From assembly GCA_021797745.1 (NCBI GenBank), contig JAJZZD010000003.1, positions 1 through 64,000 of the forward strand: a stretch of DNA of 64,000 bases, in the 5' to 3' direction. Each line of letters opens with the position of its first letter. The first letter of the stretch is position 1. Below, in pieces: positions 17,472 to 26,292 of this stretch. Both the position numbers and the translations under genes were made by a program. Source of the stretch: Microcaldota archaeon (GTDB taxonomy: Archaea; Micrarchaeota; Micrarchaeia; Micrarchaeales; CABMGC01). A model generated the notes under the pieces. It saw only the letters and a list, made by a program, of their open reading frames with translations, had not been told where the DNA came from and made no database searches.

Positions 17472-17474
17472 TAT

Positions 17475-18377
17475 TCAGTACATCTGCTTAAGCCTTTTTA
17501 TCCTCTCGTCTATCGGAGGGTGCGTGGAAAACAGGTTTACAACAGCAGCCTTCGCATTCAGCGGATTTGAGAAGTACATCGAAGCGGTCATCTCGTTCGC
17601 CTTAGCAACAGGCTGTGCCTGCGGCTGCTTTGTGTAGTTTTTGATCTGCGTGAGCGCATTTGCAAGTGCTTCCGGGTCCCTTATCATCCTTGCCCCGTTT
17701 GCGTCAGCCATGTATTCCCTCTTCCTGGATATTGCGAGCCTGAGAAGCAGCGCAAAGAGAGGTGCGAGTAGCCCAAGTATTAGCGCAACCAGCACCAAAA
17801 TGCCACCGTTGTTTCTGTTGTTTCCAACTCCGCCAAAGAAGAATATGCTTCTTGCAAATGCTGCAATCAGTCCTATCACGCCCGCGAACACAACTGCTAT
17901 AAGCATGAACTTTATGTCGTTGTCATACACATGCGACATTTCGTGGGCGAGAACGCCCTGTAATTCGCGTTTGTCCATCGTCTGTAGAAGGCCGCTCGTT
18001 ACGGCTATAGACGCGTGCTTTTTGTTCCTACCTGTGGCGAACGCATTTGGATTAGGACTGTCTATGATGTAAATTTTTGGCGTGGGAACCTGCGCCGCAA
18101 GCGCAAGCCCGTTTACTTCCTCGTAAAGATAGTGATACTGTTTTTCATCAGCAGGTTTGGCTCCTGACATCTTTAGCACAAGCTTGTCACCGCCGAAGTA
18201 TACGAAAGCCGCGTACAAAGCCACCATTACTGCAACAATCGCCAGGCCTATGTAAGTGCTTCCAACGAAATACCATATGAAAAAGTAAATTATGCCAGTG
18301 AAAAACGCGAAGAAAACAAGCATAAGCAGCGTCGACTTAATCCTGTTTTTGTTTATCTCGTCAAAGAAGCTTGTCAT
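17475..18377 (-). CDS. htpX: HtpX-like M48 metalloprotease
   Basis: A 300-residue membrane protease with two N-terminal TM helices, the zinc motif LAHEMSHVYDND (HEMSH at 145-149), two further TM helices after it, and the downstream Glu site REYMADANGA. It cleaves misfolded membrane proteins. It lies 28 bp downstream of lemA on the same strand, the common htpX-lemA pairing seen in bacteria and archaea. Confidence 0.92.
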   Translation of the reverse strand: MTSFFDEINKNRIKSTLLMLVFFAFFTGIIYFFIWYFVGSTYIGLAIVAVMVALYAAFVYFGGDKLVLKMSGAKPADEKQYHYLYEEVNGLALAAQVPTPKIYIIDSPNPNAFATGRNKKHASIAVTSGLLQTMDKRELQGVLAHEMSHVYDNDIKFMLIAVVFAGVIGLIAAFARSIFFFGGVGNNRNNGGILVLVALILGLLAPLFALLLRLAISRKREYMADANGARMIRDPEALANALTQIKNYTKQPQAQPVAKANEMTASMYFSNPLNAKAAVVNLFSTHPPIDERIKRLKQMY

Positions 18378-18405
18378 GCTTTATCGCCATAATTTCGTGG
18401 TTTAT

Positions 18406-19050
18406 TTACTTGCCTGATGGTTTATTCGGTTTTGCCTGTGTGCTATTTTGCTTGCCAGATGAGCTGTCATCCGACAAATCGCCGAAATCAACCTTGACCG
18501 GTTCCTGAGCAGCTGCCGGAGCTTCAAACCAATCATCCTGTTTGAATCCGAATATGCCTGCGAACACGTTTCCAGGGAAAGTCTGCACTGTGTTGTTGTA
18601 ATCCAATACGTAATCGTTGTACGATGTTCTAACAAAAGCTATCTTATCTTCTGTTTCTTCAAGCTGGTCCTGGAGGTCTTTGAAGTTTGCAGAAGCCTTC
18701 AGGTCGGGATAGTTCTCTGCAACTGCGAATATGCTCTTAAGAGCGTTGCTCAGCTGGTCGTTTGCCTTGAGCTTTGCCTGCGGCGACCCTGTCATTATCG
18801 AGCTCCTGAGCTTCGTGACGTTGAGCATGACGCTTTTTTCATATCTTGCGTAACCCTTCACAGTCTCGATGAGGTTGGGAATGAGGTCGTATCTCCTCTT
18901 GAGCTGAACGTCAATCTGCGCCCATGCGTTCTTCACCCTGTTCCTCTTCGAAACCAGGTTGTTGAACATGAAAATTACGAAAAGAAGTATAATCACTACG
19001 ACCGCTATTGCCGACCAACCAAAAAGACCCAAAAGAAGCAACTCTATCAT
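18406..19050 (-). CDS. lemA: LemA family protein
   Basis: A 214-residue protein with one N-terminal TM helix (residues 5-30) and the long helical LemA domain: NRVKNAWAQIDVQLKRR, DLIPNLIETVKGYA, YNDYVLDYNNTVQTFPGN, and FGFKQDDWF. The C-terminal 30 residues are Ser/Gln/Pro-rich. The function of LemA is unclear; it is often co-transcribed with M48 proteases, as here. Confidence 0.92.
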   Translation of the reverse strand: MIELLLLGLFGWSAIAVVVIILLFVIFMFNNLVSKRNRVKNAWAQIDVQLKRRYDLIPNLIETVKGYARYEKSVMLNVTKLRSSIMTGSPQAKLKANDQLSNALKSIFAVAENYPDLKASANFKDLQDQLEETEDKIAFVRTSYNDYVLDYNNTVQTFPGNVFAGIFGFKQDDWFEAPAAAQEPVKVDFGDLSDDSSSGKQNSTQAKPNKPSGK

Positions 19051-19119
19051 ATATACACCAATAAAAATAACACGTAATTATGCTGCTGCAGAAATTTAAA
19101 CCTTTGCAGCTTGCAAGGC

Positions 19120-19818
19120 TCACATCCCGTGGAACCAGAATCCTTTTTCCTTGCTTTCCTCTCCAAACAGCTTTTCCTTTAGCCCCTTTTTCTTCTGTTT
19201 TATTTCTATCCCAAGCTCCTTCGCGAGCTCAGGATGCGCTTCCAAATAGTCTTCCTGGAATTTTCTGAAATTCTCAGCTTTCTTGGCTTCGCCCAGCGCC
19301 TTGTTTTTCTCATATTCCGGCTTCATTTTCTGCCATTCTTCCATAGTGTAGCCGTACGGTGGGTGCTCCCTTATGACTTTTGGGTCGTATTGGTATTCGT
19401 AAATTTCCTTTACATAATCCACGTCATTCTCCTGCATATTGCTTTTGTCGACGTGCACGCCCTCCTTGGCAAGCATGTCTATCAGGCCCTGCAGGCTTAT
19501 TTTTTCCTTTCTGTTGTCCGCACCTTCGGGATTGTACTTTATGTTAATGGTTCCTTTTACAAATTCAACCTTTGCGAAAAGTATAGAGTCGTGAAGAAGG
19601 AGCCTGTACTGCAATCTTGCCGCGTGCTCTAGGTCTATAAAATCGGCTTTATTTATGCCGCTGAATGTTACCTCCTTTATTGTGGAATAAGGAATGCGGA
19701 ACTTGTTTCCCTGCTTGTCAGTTATTATGTTTTCCTTGTATTTTCCCGCATTTTCGTTTTTCTCTTCTTCAAGCTCTTTCTGATATTCGTTGCCTTCCTG
19801 TATGTCTCTTTTGTCCAT
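19120..19818 (-). CDS. hypothetical protein, charged, possible HMA-like core
   Basis: A 232-residue soluble protein. The middle (residues about 50-125) has the sequence pattern of a ferredoxin-like or HMA fold (FSGINKADFIDLEHAARL; VKGTINIKYNPEG; LIDMLAKEGV) but lacks the CxxC metal site, so that reading is weak. The C-terminal third is Lys/Glu-rich and helical. It lies 66 bp downstream of the Tes-like radical SAM gene on the same strand and could be co-transcribed. No function is proposed. Confidence 0.55.
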   Translation of the reverse strand: MDKRDIQEGNEYQKELEEEKNENAGKYKENIITDKQGNKFRIPYSTIKEVTFSGINKADFIDLEHAARLQYRLLLHDSILFAKVEFVKGTINIKYNPEGADNRKEKISLQGLIDMLAKEGVHVDKSNMQENDVDYVKEIYEYQYDPKVIREHPPYGYTMEEWQKMKPEYEKNKALGEAKKAENFRKFQEDYLEAHPELAKELGIEIKQKKKGLKEKLFGEESKEKGFWFHGM

Positions 19819-19884
19819 TATATTGCCCTAATTATTTCATGTGTCCTGCTATGCACTTATGCACTGATTTGCCTATGCTAAATT

Positions 19885-21816
19885 TCAGCAGTTTCCGCAA
19901 CCGCAGCTGCCATGGCCAGATTCTTCCTCGGCTCCGCATCCGCAGCTTCCTGCGCCGCTGTTTCTTCCGCATGCGCATGAATCTTCTGAGCCTGCGCTCT
20001 TCTGCGAAACCTGTATTGTCTGCGCAATAGGCTGAACTACGGGCCTTTCAACGCGCTTTGCGTTGACTGCATTGACTGGCAGAGAGAAGTAATCGACTGC
20101 CTTTGCGTATGCCTTTTGGTAAAGTTCGCTGGCTTCCAATGCCTTTATGTCCCTCCTGTACTTGTCTGCAGCGTAATTCCAGTTGGCGTGCGTAGCTTCC
20201 CATTCCTTGCTAGGTATCGCGTACTGCCTCTGCACTTTGTCCCTGTATATTTCAGGAAATACGTTGAATGTGCAGAAAGGAAGCACACGGCCGTCCGGAA
20301 GAGAGTAGTGTATGTCGCACTTCTCCACCCTCTTTATGTCGTAAGTATATTCATCCTGGAAGTGCATCATGCCAAGGAACAGGCTCTTCATCTGCAATGT
20401 GCCCATTGAGCCAAAGTCCCTCTTCATAAGTATTGACATGAGAAGCTTTGTGAAGTTTACTGATTTCGGCTGCTTGTCCTTGTCTATGAACTTCCTCAGG
20501 TTCAATAGCGCCTTCGTCGCCATAAGCTTTCTCTGCAGCTTGCTCTTGCCAGGCATCTCGTTCACGACATCCTGCAGGTATTCGAGCAATCCGGCAGCGT
20601 CTACGAATCTTGTCAAAGGAACTATCTTGTTGTCGCTGTCAAGGAATACATAGCAGCCCGCTCCGCATGCGAAGTGTATTGAGAGGTCGTATTTGTATTC
20701 GCCGCTTAGCGCTTCTATGAAACGGTTTATTCCGCCGACATAAGGAACTGAGAACCAGTCCTCCTTCGTTATTACGCCGTTTGTCTGCTGCTCTATTTGC
20801 TTGATTGCGCCTGGGATTGTTATCCTCTGTTTTTCCCTCATCCTTGCTGGCATCCTTCCCACAAGCGATACCGGCTGGAAGTTGACTGCTCTTATTATGT
20901 CTATATTGTTAAGCGCGAAATTGGTTATTGCGCCAAGCTCGCTGTCGTTTATCGTCCTTATTACAGTAGGAACTAACACTATTCCCATGTTTGCCTTTCT
21001 CGCCGCGTCCAAAACCATCGGGACTTCCCAGTGGTTCTTAGGATTAGCCCTTTTGCTTACGCCGTCGAAGCTCATGTAAAGCGTGCTTACACCACTGTGC
21101 CTTAGCCTCGCCATCATTTCAGGGTGCAGGCCTAAGTTTATGCCTGTTGTATTTAATTGTATCTGGTCGAACCCTGCTTTTTTGGCCCTTTCTATTATCT
21201 CAGGCAGGTCCTTCCTCATTGTGGGCTCTCCTCCAGTGATTTGTATCGCGTTTGCAGGAATTGGCTTCTGGTTCCTGAGCTTTTTGAACATCTTGTCCAA
21301 TTCTTCTATGCTGGGCTCGTAAACAGGCTCGCCCTCTTTTGCGTAGAAGAAGCAGTACCAGCACGACAGGTGGCAGCGGTTTGTTATTACTATGTTAACA
21401 AGCCCGCTGTGCGACTTGTGCCTTTCGCACATCCCGCAGTCGAACGGGCAGTTCTCTCCCTTGTTAAGTATGTCTGGATTGTCGAAACCCCTTCCATAAT
21501 AATTGTAATCCCTCATCTTCATGTACATGTCATAGTCTTCCCAATATTTCTCCACAGTCCAGCCGCATTCCCCACAGAACTTCCTTATCATCACGAAGTC
21601 CCCGTCGCGGTATATGGTTCCGTCTATTATGAGCTTGCAGTTAGGGCACACCGTTTTTGTCTTGTCAATCACAGGCATCTTTTCTATTTCTTCCTGGGTC
21701 CTGTGATAACAGCCAAGCAGCTTTTCCTCTGGATTGGATACCTGTATTTGTACCGTGCTTGCGATTTTGCCTGCGTTTAACTGATTATTTGCAGCCCGTC
21801 CATCTTCTATGCTCAC
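19885..21816 (-). CDS. radical SAM protein, Tes (tetraether synthase)-like
   Basis: A 643-residue protein. The core radical SAM motif is CHLSCWYC (Cys148, 152, 155). It is preceded by CPNC (57, 60), CGEC (81, 84) and CPFDCGMCERH (123, 127, 130). This arrangement is typical of the COG1964/MJ0619 group that includes tetraether synthase Tes, which joins archaeol chains into GDGT. The C-terminal 40 residues form a Cys-Gly tail (CGCGAEE, SCGCGNC) that I do not know from that family. A role in membrane lipid cross-linking is an inference supported by family only. Confidence 0.72.
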   Translation of the reverse strand: MSIEDGRAANNQLNAGKIASTVQIQVSNPEEKLLGCYHRTQEEIEKMPVIDKTKTVCPNCKLIIDGTIYRDGDFVMIRKFCGECGWTVEKYWEDYDMYMKMRDYNYYGRGFDNPDILNKGENCPFDCGMCERHKSHSGLVNIVITNRCHLSCWYCFFYAKEGEPVYEPSIEELDKMFKKLRNQKPIPANAIQITGGEPTMRKDLPEIIERAKKAGFDQIQLNTTGINLGLHPEMMARLRHSGVSTLYMSFDGVSKRANPKNHWEVPMVLDAARKANMGIVLVPTVIRTINDSELGAITNFALNNIDIIRAVNFQPVSLVGRMPARMREKQRITIPGAIKQIEQQTNGVITKEDWFSVPYVGGINRFIEALSGEYKYDLSIHFACGAGCYVFLDSDNKIVPLTRFVDAAGLLEYLQDVVNEMPGKSKLQRKLMATKALLNLRKFIDKDKQPKSVNFTKLLMSILMKRDFGSMGTLQMKSLFLGMMHFQDEYTYDIKRVEKCDIHYSLPDGRVLPFCTFNVFPEIYRDKVQRQYAIPSKEWEATHANWNYAADKYRRDIKALEASELYQKAYAKAVDYFSLPVNAVNAKRVERPVVQPIAQTIQVSQKSAGSEDSCACGRNSGAGSCGCGAEEESGHGSCGCGNC

Positions 21817-21956
21817 ATCTACACCTATTACTCAGTTATAAAACATCGGTATTTAAATATCTTTTTAAAATTACGGTTTACTTATTTTTTGTTTTTAAAC
21901 GTTTGCCTCGTGGGTCATCGTTCTTTGCCGAACTGCGACCGATTTAACATGCATAT

Positions 21957-22865
21957 TTACGGATGCCTTCTTCTGTCGGTTGCCTGGCCTTTCCTTGGCC
22001 TGTTCTTCCAGTTGTTGTCTCTTCCGGGCTCCTGAACGTGCACTTTTTCCTTTCCAATTGCTCTTCTGCCGCGTATCTCTTCAAGCCCTTTCATCAGTGA
22101 TTCCTTGAGCTCGTTGCCTATGAACCTCTTCGAAAATGCATCAGCGCGCGCAGCGATGCTTATTTTTGTAGCATAAATGCGTGCTATCTTCCCTCTTTCC
22201 GAGCGGTCTGCAACAGCTATTTCCTTGAGCTTGAAAAGCACGCCGTATTTCGGGGATTTGCTTCCGAATTTCATGTGCCTGAACAAGGCCTTTTCTGCAC
22301 CCAGCAGCTGGATTGTGCTGGCGGGCATGTAGCCCAGCTTGTTCAACGAGCCTGCCTTGGCCAGAAGCTCGGCAGCTATTTTGTAATCCACCAGGTATGC
22401 TATGTTTGGCATGACCTTTGGAACCGCGTCCTTCAAGTATCCATCAAGTTCCGATTCTATGTTGATGAGCGCAAGCTCTGAATCAGCGACTCTTTTTATG
22501 TTTTCGTACTCCTTTGTCTCGGGGCTCCTGCCTCCGCTCATAAGCGCGCCCTTTGCCTTTTCTATTTCTTGCTTGTTGCTTCCAAATATCTCTGCAAGCG
22601 CCGAGTCGCTGACGTTCTTTGTGTCTTTCCCCGCAAGGCTGACTATCTTTGCATATACTGCAGGGTTCTCAAGCCGCAGCTCAGGAGCATATATGCTGTA
22701 CCATTCCTGGAGCCTCTCGCTAATCAGGTTCCTTGCCTTGCCCACATCGTTGTACATGTTTATTGCCTGCACGACAGGACGCTCGCCGGTTGCGTATGCC
22801 TCGCTGACTGCTTCTTTTGCCTGCTTCATGAATCGTGCTCTCTTCTGCTCAAGTGTTTCCTTCAA
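21957..22865 (-). CDS. Nop5 (Nop56/58-like), short N-terminus
   Basis: A 302-residue protein with the Nop domain: AAELLAKAGSLNKLGYMP, ASTIQLLGAEKALFRHMK, KYGVLFKLKEIAVA, and RGKIARIYATKISIAAR. It is the scaffold of the box C/D sRNP, joining L7Ae-bound RNA to fibrillarin, which methylates rRNA and tRNA. Usual archaeal Nop5 is near 400 residues; the N-terminal fibrillarin-binding domain is largely shortened here. A basic tail ends the protein. A TATA-like GTTTTATATACT lies about 35 bases upstream. Confidence 0.88.
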   Translation of the reverse strand: MKETLEQKRARFMKQAKEAVSEAYATGERPVVQAINMYNDVGKARNLISERLQEWYSIYAPELRLENPAVYAKIVSLAGKDTKNVSDSALAEIFGSNKQEIEKAKGALMSGGRSPETKEYENIKRVADSELALINIESELDGYLKDAVPKVMPNIAYLVDYKIAAELLAKAGSLNKLGYMPASTIQLLGAEKALFRHMKFGSKSPKYGVLFKLKEIAVADRSERGKIARIYATKISIAARADAFSKRFIGNELKESLMKGLEEIRGRRAIGKEKVHVQEPGRDNNWKNRPRKGQATDRRRHP

Positions 22866-23395
22866 AGAACCACATCACGTTACGTGTTTGAAATTAAAAG
22901 TATATAAAACAGTAATAAAAATTGCCAAACAAAAGGAATTCAACTCTTTGGTGTATCGCTCCATGATTTTTACAATGAGTTCAGTGCATTCTGTAGCGTT
23001 TTTTCGGCTACTTTATCTCATCTTCTGCGTTTAATTCTCGAATGTAAAAATTCCGCGATTGCAAATAAAATCCACGCACATTACGCTGCGATACGTTTAC
23101 GTTTGCTTGTACCTGCACTAACAAACATATACTTCTTTTTATGTGCTTCATATATTTGTTTTGTTCTTGGGTCAGTAACAATTACCTCATTCAACTTTAT
23201 TCTTCATAACATGCTCCTTTTCTGCAGTCTTGTGCGTGTCTCTTAATTTCAGATATATGCCGATTATGCGCCTGCGCTTTTTTCGCTCAAATCCCCACTG
23301 TTTATATGCAGCTATGGCCCCTGCTTAGCATCATTTTCGCTTCTTCATCAAGCTTCTAATGCCCTTTTTACTGTTCCGAAACTGCAGTGAAACTT
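22866..23395 (+). other. 530-bp intergenic region
   Basis: The region between Nop5 and the TFE-like gene, both on the minus strand. It holds the Nop5 promoter near 22900. Elsewhere it is AT-rich with no long frame; the only candidate is a 37-codon frame on the minus strand, listed separately. No tRNA, repeat or clear hairpin was found by eye. Confidence 0.5.
23081..23194 (-). CDS. possible small protein or gene remnant, 37 residues
   Basis: A TTG-started frame reads IVTDPRTKQIYEAHKKK and ends SKRKRIAA before TAA. Composition looks protein-like (basic, no rare runs), but there is no clear ribosome binding site and no recognised family. It could be the end of a decayed gene. Confidence 0.25.
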   Translation of the reverse strand: MNEVIVTDPRTKQIYEAHKKKYMFVSAGTSKRKRIAA

Positions 23396-25303
23396 TTACA
23401 TTATTTTTTTAACGCTTTTCGTGCTTTTGTAAAAATTCGGCAATCTTTTTCTATCTTCCAAAGCTTCGCCAGCAGGTGCGGCATTTGCTTTATCAGCAGG
23501 TGAGGCATTTAAACTTTCTAAGGGGGTTAATGACGCATTGCATATGCTACATCTAAACTTCTGGTTCAATGCAGAATCAAAAGGCAGCCTGCCTGCTTGA
23601 GGATGCGCTTCGCAAATGAAATAGTCATTGCATTCATCTGTGTTTTTATCAGCAAAATTAAGCTTGTTATGCAGTATGTCTATATTTTCTTCATTTGCGT
23701 ACCATAAGAATAACGTCCACTCTTTTCTGGGCTCCTGCGTGTCTTCTGACTTGAACGTAGGTTCGTATTTTGCCATACTGCTCTCTTTTATTCCAACGTA
23801 GTTGACTAAGCCATAGCTTTGTAGTAGGTTCACTATTCTCTGCATTATGCGGGTGTCTGCATTAAGCATGTGCGCCAACTCCGTCCCTTCTACTGCGTAT
23901 TTGATGTGCGAATTATTGCCTTTAATTTCGCTGTTCTTTTGTCCGCGCGCCTGCTGCAAATCCGTCTTTTTCTCTAGAAGCAGTTTAAGCACCATTAACG
24001 CATAGTCTCCTTCTTTTTCATTTATCTGCACTTGCTTTCCATTAACATCCACTTTTCTTCCCACGCCTATTATTGTATATTTTACGAAATTTGCGAAACG
24101 GTCATCAGCCAGAGCCCTTATTGCGTTTATTCCATTTTCCTTTTGCGGCTGTGCGGCCGTTGTGTCAATTACATAATCGTCGTGCGGTGCGTTTTCAGCG
24201 GTTTTTTCAACAGCTTTATACGTTGGTGGTTTTTGCTGTGGTTCTGCATTTGAAATGGCCACATTTGATTTTCTACTGAGTTGTTTCAGCTCTGCGCCAG
24301 TTTCGGTTTTTCCTGTATTAAGCCCCTCTTTTCTTACTGCGCTTTTTTCTATTCTTCTGTCAAAATTTGGCATTTGTTTGTCCGATTTGGAGTTGCGCAC
24401 AGGTTTTGGCATGCTATGCCGCTTTCCAAAATTATCGTATTTTTTTGGTTCCTCGTTTGGTTGTTTTGCCGGTTTGACTATTTGCTTTTTCGGCGCCGGA
24501 TTTCTCTCATTGGCTTGTTTTATGCTTTTTGCAGGCTTGCGCACTTTTGACGTTTCCTTCGATGCTTTAGTCTTGCGCACTTTTACCACAACAAGCAAAC
24601 CCGGCCTTACTCTTTCGATTTCTCTGCGAATTACATTTTCAGCATGATTGAATTCTTTCATGGTTTTTTCCATGTTTCCATTTGTTCTCGCATAGAATTC
24701 TGCCATATCGTTTGCTTCTTCGTCACTCAGAATTTTTGGCTTGCTTCCGTGTTTGATTTTGAAATTGAGCTCAGGATGCAAATCTAGAAAATTTTTGATC
24801 ATTGTGAAGCTGGTTTTGTCCCCATACCGCAACCTTAGTGCTTCTTTTATGCCCTTTATGTACTTCAGCCTATTTTCGTGGCTTGCATCTTCCAGCAGTT
24901 GAATCAGGTGCATTTCAGTTGTTTTAGTTCTTTTCTCAGTTACCCCTTTTTGGCCGTACGGATTATGCGTTCTTTTGCCGCCCCACACTTTTTGCAGATA
25001 TCCTATAGAAACATGCATGCCCGATGCTTCTAAATTTGCCCGAGCAGTTTCGTATGAACTGCCTTTCCTTAATTCCTCCAAAGCAGCTTTTCTCGTTGCC
25101 TCATCGTGCCTGTTTCCACTTTTATAATGCAGGTCAAAGCCCATGCTTTTCCAGATTCTGCTTACCCTTTTTCTTCCATTTTGGCCCAGTCCTAGGTTTT
25201 TGGCAGCCTGTGATGCGGTCATTGGCGCGCCATTTTCCATAATAAGGCCGTACTGCTTTATCACTGCTTCCCTAAACCCTTCTGCGCTTGATGCCCTTCC
25301 CAT
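23396..25303 (-). CDS. large TFE-like protein with N-terminal HTH segments
   Basis: A 635-residue protein. The C-terminal third matches transcription factor E (TFIIE alpha): a winged helix (about 420-510, with GTELAHMLNADTRIMQRIVNLL), the Trp-rich strand WTLFLWYANEENIDIL, and a zinc ribbon YFICEAH...RLPFDSALNQKFRC-SIC (CxxH plus CxxC). Archaeal TFE is about 180 residues and helps open promoters with TBP/TFB and RNAP. Here some 240 N-terminal residues hold several HTH-like segments (MTASQAAKNLGLG; SSYETARANLEA; DMAEFYARTNGNMEK), followed by a basic Pro/Lys-rich linker (240-390). It may be a DNA-binding TFE variant. Confidence 0.75.
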   Translation of the reverse strand: MGRASSAEGFREAVIKQYGLIMENGAPMTASQAAKNLGLGQNGRKRVSRIWKSMGFDLHYKSGNRHDEATRKAALEELRKGSSYETARANLEASGMHVSIGYLQKVWGGKRTHNPYGQKGVTEKRTKTTEMHLIQLLEDASHENRLKYIKGIKEALRLRYGDKTSFTMIKNFLDLHPELNFKIKHGSKPKILSDEEANDMAEFYARTNGNMEKTMKEFNHAENVIRREIERVRPGLLVVVKVRKTKASKETSKVRKPAKSIKQANERNPAPKKQIVKPAKQPNEEPKKYDNFGKRHSMPKPVRNSKSDKQMPNFDRRIEKSAVRKEGLNTGKTETGAELKQLSRKSNVAISNAEPQQKPPTYKAVEKTAENAPHDDYVIDTTAAQPQKENGINAIRALADDRFANFVKYTIIGVGRKVDVNGKQVQINEKEGDYALMVLKLLLEKKTDLQQARGQKNSEIKGNNSHIKYAVEGTELAHMLNADTRIMQRIVNLLQSYGLVNYVGIKESSMAKYEPTFKSEDTQEPRKEWTLFLWYANEENIDILHNKLNFADKNTDECNDYFICEAHPQAGRLPFDSALNQKFRCSICNASLTPLESLNASPADKANAAPAGEALEDRKRLPNFYKSTKSVKKIM

Positions 25304-25447
25304 TTAATCTGCTATTGAAGGTGGCTTTTTTCCATATTTATAGGTTATTTTTGTTTTGTCTGCACTGGTTTCAACGTAACTTAGGCAGGTATGTACGCAA
25401 AAGCCAAAAACATTATTAATTTTTACTAGTAATTGATATGTGATTAA

Positions 25448-25963
25448 ATGGCTTCTTTATTGAAAAACATTTTGAATTTCGCCGAAAGATTTTCTCCCGC
25501 AGAAATTGCGTATGCGCATTGCGACATTCCCTGCGGCATTTACGACCCGCACGAAGCGCAGATGTCTGCCCATACTGTAATTCGCATGGACGAGCTCATA
25601 TCGCAGCTTAAGGAGAAAGAAAGCACAATGTCAAAAGAGGAATATGTGATAATGCTGTCGAGATACGCGAGCGTGAAGGAAGAGCACGCGGAGAACTGCA
25701 AACACCAAGCCAGAATTCTGTGGGGAGACTATTTCAAGCCTGAGCATGCGCAGAAATATCCGCAGCTGCAGCAGCTGGTCTGGGACATAATGAAGCAGGG
25801 CAGCGAATGCAAGCAGAAAGTCGATGTGAAGGCGGCAGAGAGCCTGCTAGAGAGCGTGAACAAGCTTGCGGAGATATTCTGGGACAGCAAGGGCATAAAG
25901 ACGCAGCGCGTCAAGGTCACGTACTGGCCCACTAACAGGGAAATAGCGCTTCCTAAGTTTTGA
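25448..25963 (+). CDS. sodN: nickel superoxide dismutase
   Basis: A 171-residue protein with the nickel hook HCDIPCGIYDP beginning at residue 24, preceded by a 23-residue leader (MASLLKNILNFAERF...). Mature NiSOD starts with this His, which with Cys2 and Cys6 binds nickel; the leader must be cut by SodX, encoded 6 bp downstream. The remaining four-helix bundle fits (TVIRMDELISQL; EYVIMLSRYASVKEEH; LVWDIMKQGSECK). NiSOD removes superoxide in the cytoplasm. The family is best known from actinobacteria and cyanobacteria, so acquisition by transfer is plausible. Confidence 0.93.
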   Translation: MASLLKNILNFAERFSPAEIAYAHCDIPCGIYDPHEAQMSAHTVIRMDELISQLKEKESTMSKEEYVIMLSRYASVKEEHAENCKHQARILWGDYFKPEHAQKYPQLQQLVWDIMKQGSECKQKVDVKAAESLLESVNKLAEIFWDSKGIKTQRVKVTYWPTNREIALPKF

Positions 25964-25969
25964 TAATCC

Positions 25970-26266
25970 ATGAAATTCCCTATAGCTAAATTCAGGGTTA
26001 GCGGACCAAGCATGTCGCCAACGATAAACAGCGGGGACTTCGTGGTCGTGAACAGGTGGGCCTATCTTTTTTCTAAGCCTAAAATCGGCGACATTGTTGT
26101 AATAAGACATCCGACAAAAAGAATTACTATGGTCAAACGAATAAAGAAGATAAAACTAGGTGCTGTTTTTGTTGTAGGCGACGACAAGCAGCTAAGCACA
26201 GACAGCAGGAACTTCGGATACGTACCAACAAGCAAAATCATAGGCAAAGTAATATTCCGCACGTGA
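25970..26266 (+). CDS. sodX: NiSOD maturation protease SodX (S26 family)
   Basis: A 98-residue signal-peptidase-like protein with the catalytic Ser motif VSGPSMSPTI (Ser14), GDIVVIRHP, the Lys segment ITMVKRI, and the box VVGDD...DSRNFGYV. It has no TM anchor, as expected for the soluble SodX type. It removes the NiSOD leader to expose the nickel-binding His. It lies 6 bp after sodN, an operon known in bacteria. Confidence 0.9.
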   Translation: MKFPIAKFRVSGPSMSPTINSGDFVVVNRWAYLFSKPKIGDIVVIRHPTKRITMVKRIKKIKLGAVFVVGDDKQLSTDSRNFGYVPTSKIIGKVIFRT

Positions 26267-26292
26267 AATTACGTTTAGGCAAACCTGCGATG

